NCBI RefSeq assembly: GCF_001426525.1
Contig: NZ_LMEW01000016.1
Location: 1,055-65,054 of the forward strand
From: Massilia sp. Root133
GTDB lineage: Bacteria; Pseudomonadota; Gammaproteobacteria; Burkholderiales; Burkholderiaceae_D
Direction: 5' to 3'
Length of the DNA: 64,000 bases
Part shown: one piece after another, positions 60,879 to 64,000 of the stretch
Numbering within the stretch: the stretch's first letter is position 1
How the letters are laid out: each line of letters begins with the position of its first letter
The notes under the pieces: model-generated
What the model was told of the DNA's origin: nothing
What the model saw: only the letters and a program-made list of their open reading frames with translations
Database searches by the model: none
Program-made: the position numbers and the translations under genes

Positions 60879-62434
60879 TTCGGCAGATAGGATCGCAAGA
60901 GATCGAAATCGATCGGCTTGGTGAGGTGACGGTCGAACCCGGCCGCGAAGGCGCGCTCGCGGTCCTTCTGCTGGCCCCACCCGGTCGTCGCGACCAGCGT
61001 GATGCCTGCCCCCGCGGGCAGCTGGCGCACGCGGCGCGCCAGTTCGTAGCCGTTCATGTCCGGCAGGCCGATGTCGAGCAGGGCCGCGGCCGGCGCGAAG
61101 CCGGGCAGCATCTCCAGCGCGCGGGTGGCCGTCGCCGCCGTTTTCACCTCGCAGCCGTGCAGCTCCAGCGTCATCGCCAGCGTCTCGGCGGCGTCCTCGT
61201 TGTCGTCCACGACGAGGATGCGCAGCTGGGCCGGCGCCGCCGTTCGGGACGGCGCCTGTAACGACGGCGCACACACGCTGCCTTGCGCCAGCGGCAGCCG
61301 GATCGTGAACGTGCTGCCCAGGCCCGGCCCTGGGCTGTCCGCATGCACGCTGCCGCCGTGCAGTTCGACGATCCCGCGCACGAGCGCCAGGCCGATCCCG
61401 AGGCCGCCTTTCGAGCGTTCGAGCGCCGGCTCGAGTTGCGAGAACATGTCGAAGACGGTGGCGAGCGCCGAGGCGGGCAGGCCGATGCCGTTGTCGCGCA
61501 CCTGGATCTCGGCCACGCCGTCGTCGCACGACAGGTGCAGTTCGATCGTGCCGCCGTCCGGCGTGTACTTGGCGGCATTGGTCAGCAGGTTGATGACGAC
61601 CTGCGCGAGGCGCGTCGCATCGCCGTCCACGATCACGGGCGGTTCGGCGATGGAGACGCGCAGCGTGTGGCGCGCCGCTTCCATCGTCGCGGCGAGGTCG
61701 TGTGCCGCGCCCTGCACGAGGGCCGACAATTCCACCGGCGCGCGTTGCAGTTGCATGCGGCCCTGCGTGATGCGCGAGACTTCCATCAGGTCGTCGACGA
61801 GGCGTGTCATGTGGCGCATCTGCCGGTCGAACGCCTGGAGCAGGCGGTTGTCCGTTCCCTGGCCGAACTTCAGCTTGAGGATGTCGAGCGCGCTGCGCAT
61901 CGGGGCGAGCGGGTTGCGCAGTTCATGCGACAAGGTTGCGAGGAATTCGTCCTTGCGCCGGTCCGCGGCCGACAGTTGCGCATTCAGTTTTTTCAGTTCC
62001 GCTTCGGCGCTGCGGCGCGCGTCCAGCGCCGCTTCCGCGGCCTTGCGGGCCGCCAGCAGTTCCCGTTCGTAGGCCCGGCGGTCCGATGCCTTGAACAGGG
62101 CCCAGTGGTCGATCATGCCGTCCGCTTCCTGGCGGCGGCTGATGTTGATCAGCATGGGCAGGCGCTCCTGGCGCTTGTTGCGCAGGTCGACCTGGATCTC
62201 GGCCACGGAGCCCTGCACCTGCAGGATCGGCTGGCAATGCGTGTGGTAGAACAGACGGGCGCCCACCGGCAGCAGATCCTGCATGCGCACCTTGCCGACG
62301 AGTTCCTCCTCCGCATAGCCGAGCCACGTGCACGCCATGCTGTTCGCCTTCAGGATTACGCCGTCGGACGCCGTCAGCAGCAGCGCGCAGGCGGCCTGGT
62401 CGAACAGGATGTCGCCGGAGGGCGCGGTCGGCAC
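60875..62434 (-). CDS. PAS - histidine kinase - receiver hybrid protein, RsbP-type PAS sensor
   Basis: The 519-residue protein starts at GTG 62434, 5 bp after the RsbQ-like stop. A PAS domain (about 8-110) has LFYHTHCQPILQVQGSVAEI, the pattern of RsbP-type PAS sensors. A coiled linker is followed by the HisKA site SHELRNPLAPMR (His170), then the ATPase with VRDNGIG and SKGGLGIGLALV. A receiver domain has VVDDNEDAA and phosphoacceptor Asp454 in LLDIGLPDMNG. There is no output domain, so phosphate must pass on. The RsbQ-like hydrolase upstream probably supplies the signal to the PAS. Longer starts overlap that gene and are rejected. Confidence 0.88.
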   Translation of the reverse strand: MPTAPSGDILFDQAACALLLTASDGVILKANSMACTWLGYAEEELVGKVRMQDLLPVGARLFYHTHCQPILQVQGSVAEIQVDLRNKRQERLPMLINISRRQEADGMIDHWALFKASDRRAYERELLAARKAAEAALDARRSAEAELKKLNAQLSAADRRKDEFLATLSHELRNPLAPMRSALDILKLKFGQGTDNRLLQAFDRQMRHMTRLVDDLMEVSRITQGRMQLQRAPVELSALVQGAAHDLAATMEAARHTLRVSIAEPPVIVDGDATRLAQVVINLLTNAAKYTPDGGTIELHLSCDDGVAEIQVRDNGIGLPASALATVFDMFSQLEPALERSKGGLGIGLALVRGIVELHGGSVHADSPGPGLGSTFTIRLPLAQGSVCAPSLQAPSRTAAPAQLRILVVDDNEDAAETLAMTLELHGCEVKTAATATRALEMLPGFAPAAALLDIGLPDMNGYELARRVRQLPAGAGITLVATTGWGQQKDRERAFAAGFDRHLTKPIDFDLLRSYLPN

Positions 62435-62439
62435 GGATG

Positions 62440-63246
62440 TCAGCGCAGTGCGTGCGCGAGGAAGTTGTCGATGGCGCGCGAGCTTTCCGTGGGCGCGCTC
62501 ATGTGCGGGCAATGACCGACGTTCTCGATGACGTGCAGGACGCTGTCCGGCAGGTGCCGGTGCAGGAAGTCGCCGACGGCACGGGGCGCCACGAGGTCGT
62601 CGCTGCATTGCAGGATCAAAGCCGGCACGGTCGAACGGGGCACGTCCGCGCGGTGGTCGGACAGGAACGTCACGCGGGCGAAATGCTTGGCGATCTCGGG
62701 ATCGTTGCGGCAAAAACTCTCGGTCAGCTCCGTGCGCAGTTCCGGACGGTCGGGCACGCCCATGATCGCGGGCGCCAGGCTGCTCGACCAGCCGAGGTAA
62801 TTGGCGTCCATTGTCTCGAGCAGCTCGTCGATGTCTTCCCGGCTGAACCCGCCGACGTAGTCGCCGTCGTTGATGTAGCAGGGCGACGGGCCCACCATGA
62901 CCTGCGCGACGAATTTTTCCGGCGCCTTGATCGTGGCCAGCAGGCCGATCATCGTGCTGACGGAATGGCCGACGAAGATGACGGGACCGGTCGCGCATTC
63001 GTCGACGATCTCGAGCAGGTCGTCAGCGTAGCCGTGCAGGGTGCCGTACTTGTCGCGGTCGTACGCGAACAGGTCGGAACCACCGCTGCCGACCAGGTCG
63101 AACGCGATCGTGCGGAAGCGATCCTCATAAGCCGGCGCCAGGAACCGCCACATGGTCTGGTCGCAGCCGAAGCCGTGGGCAAACACCATCGTCGCCGGGC
63201 CGGTGCCGGCCAGCCGGACATTGTTCCTGCGCTGTATTGTCGACAT
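62440..63246 (-). CDS. RsbQ-like alpha/beta hydrolase, partner of a PAS sensor
   Basis: The 268-residue protein starts at ATG 63246. It has HGFGCDQTMWRFLAPAY, the catalytic serine in FVGHSVSTMIG (Ser95), GPSPCYIND, and the His in VGHCPHMSAPT. These match the RsbQ family, in which the hydrolase activates a PAS-containing partner. In Bacillus the partner is the phosphatase RsbP; here the gene 5 bp downstream is a PAS histidine kinase. The closeness of the genes suggests one operon and a fixed signalling pair. Confidence 0.88.
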   Translation of the reverse strand: MSTIQRRNNVRLAGTGPATMVFAHGFGCDQTMWRFLAPAYEDRFRTIAFDLVGSGGSDLFAYDRDKYGTLHGYADDLLEIVDECATGPVIFVGHSVSTMIGLLATIKAPEKFVAQVMVGPSPCYINDGDYVGGFSREDIDELLETMDANYLGWSSSLAPAIMGVPDRPELRTELTESFCRNDPEIAKHFARVTFLSDHRADVPRSTVPALILQCSDDLVAPRAVGDFLHRHLPDSVLHVIENVGHCPHMSAPTESSRAIDNFLAHALR

Positions 63247-63322
63247 GAATATCAAATGTGTAAAAATGTAACGAATAATTATAGAGCGAATATTGCCGAG
63301 CAGGCGCACCCCTGGCGCATGG

Positions 63323-63808
63323 TCACGGCGACGTGTATTCCGACGCCTGCGGCCCCGCCAGGCTGCGCAGCTGATACCGCTCGCCGTCCGCGAACAGGAA
63401 GGTCTCGGAAAACGTGAGCCGGCCCGCCGGCGGGGGCGGCAGCGGCGCACTGCGCCGCACGGACGCCAGCGCGATCTCGGACGCATTGGGATTGCGCGAG
63501 CGCCGCACGGCCACGTCCGCCAGCTGGCCGTCGCGGTCGACGGTGATTTCGAGCACGACGATGGCCGGCAGCATGGGCGGCAAGGTGCCCGTCCAGGCGC
63601 GTTCGGGATTGTGGTCGGCCACGTGGTGCGCGACCTGGGTCTTGTAGTCGTCCAGGCCCGCGGGCGCGGGGGCCGTCGGCGGGGCAGGATGGAAGATACG
63701 TTCGACGGAAGAGGTGACGGCCTCGGTGGCCGTCCTGACGCTCGCGCATCCGCTCAAGCCTGCGATCAGAGTGATGAGAACGAGGCCTGGGCGGATGATC
63801 GTGTTCAT
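63323..63808 (-). CDS. Lipoprotein with TonB C-terminal-like domain
   Basis: The 161-residue protein has a lipobox GLSGCAS (Cys21), a Pro-rich linker (PAPPTAPAPAGL), and a C-terminal TonB-like beta-alpha-beta core: MLPAIVVLEITVDRDGQLADVAVRRS. The family name is loose; no ExbB/ExbD or receptor genes are beside it. It follows the trpC stop by 9 bp and may be co-transcribed. Confidence 0.7.
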   Translation of the reverse strand: MNTIIRPGLVLITLIAGLSGCASVRTATEAVTSSVERIFHPAPPTAPAPAGLDDYKTQVAHHVADHNPERAWTGTLPPMLPAIVVLEITVDRDGQLADVAVRRSRNPNASEIALASVRRSAPLPPPPAGRLTFSETFLFADGERYQLRSLAGPQASEYTSP

Positions 63809-63817
63809 GTCAGTCGA

Positions 63818-64000
63818 TTACTCATCAAATAAGCGCTTGAGTTCCGTGCCGGGATCGGGCGCGCGCATGAACGCTTCGCCCACGAGGAACGCATGCACGT
63901 TGGCGTCGCGCATGCGCTTGACGTCGGCGGGCGCCAGGATCGCGGACTCCGTGACCACGAGCCGTTCCGCCGGAATGCGCGGCAGCAGGCCGATGGTCGT
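63818..64000 (-). CDS. trpC: Indole-3-glycerol-phosphate synthase, C-terminal end (5' part outside window)
   Basis: The frame is open at the window edge and encodes 60 residues: [18 protein letters not shown], then [18 protein letters not shown] and a stop at 63818. This is the end of TrpC, with the phosphate-binding VGEAFMR loop. It catalyses ring closure in tryptophan biosynthesis. The typical trpDC arrangement would lie beyond the window edge. Confidence 0.9.
   Translation of the reverse strand, partial: TTIGLLPRIPAERLVVTESAILAPADVKRMRDANVHAFLVGEAFMRAPDPGTELKRLFDE

Overview
The window is a GC-rich bacterial chromosome segment with tightly packed genes and no phage, transposase, rRNA or CRISPR. 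Two PEP-CTERM proteins, a sigma-54-type promoter before one of them, an OxyR-like site at a catalase gene, a REP-like GGGGTCAGAGCCC hairpin and the overall protein sequences point to a betaproteobacterium of the Oxalobacteraceae. Massilia or a close relative is my best guess, made from sequence impression and not from a database search.

Region 1 (1-6019) is a type I secretion locus. It holds the 3' part of a very repetitive secreted protein, ending in aspartate-rich calcium-binding-like motifs and a terminator. An HlyB-type ABC exporter with a C39-like domain and an HlyD-type adaptor follow. Region 2 (6044-18805) is mostly on the minus strand and is a sugar and glycosylation cluster. It contains an FAD amine-oxidase-like protein, an SDR protein, an RmlC-like cupin, CDP-glucose 4,6-dehydratase, glucose-1-phosphate cytidylyltransferase, a DUF4422-like protein, a GT2 enzyme, a DegT aminotransferase, an acetyltransferase-ketoisomerase fusion, a GT2-methyltransferase fusion, a GNAT enzyme and a TPR-GT41 protein with a methyltransferase-like tail. 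The last two minus-strand proteins share a C-terminal domain and a 60-bp upstream element, so they look like a co-regulated pair. Next to a secreted Thr/Ser-rich repeat protein, this suggests a protein-glycosylation system coupled to type I secretion (inference).

Region 3 (18806-32019) holds a PEP-CTERM protein and a large subtilase, then a lipoprotein, an MGDG-synthase-like glycosyltransferase with a small membrane protein, a HAD hydrolase, LpxO-like hydroxylase, a secreted protein of unknown function, a phosphodiesterase-type lipoprotein and a GH39 glycosidase. Region 4 (32020-53517) is bounded by two identical tRNA-Phe genes. It carries general metabolism and stress genes: PhnA-like protein, thioesterase, chemoreceptor, catalase with an OxyR-like site, the ohrR-ohr pair, a CAP protein, an M13 peptidase remnant, a LivJ-like protein, a SWIM/SNF2 helicase, a 25-residue membrane peptide, a second Ohr, several alpha/beta hydrolases, an AraC regulator and a second PEP-CTERM protein.

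Region 5 (53650-64000) holds a UbiH-like hydroxylase, DsbC, a two-subunit molybdenum hydroxylase with a MocA-like cytidylyltransferase, an M61 peptidase, an RsbQ-like hydrolase directly upstream of a PAS-histidine kinase-receiver protein, a TonB-C-like lipoprotein and the end of trpC.
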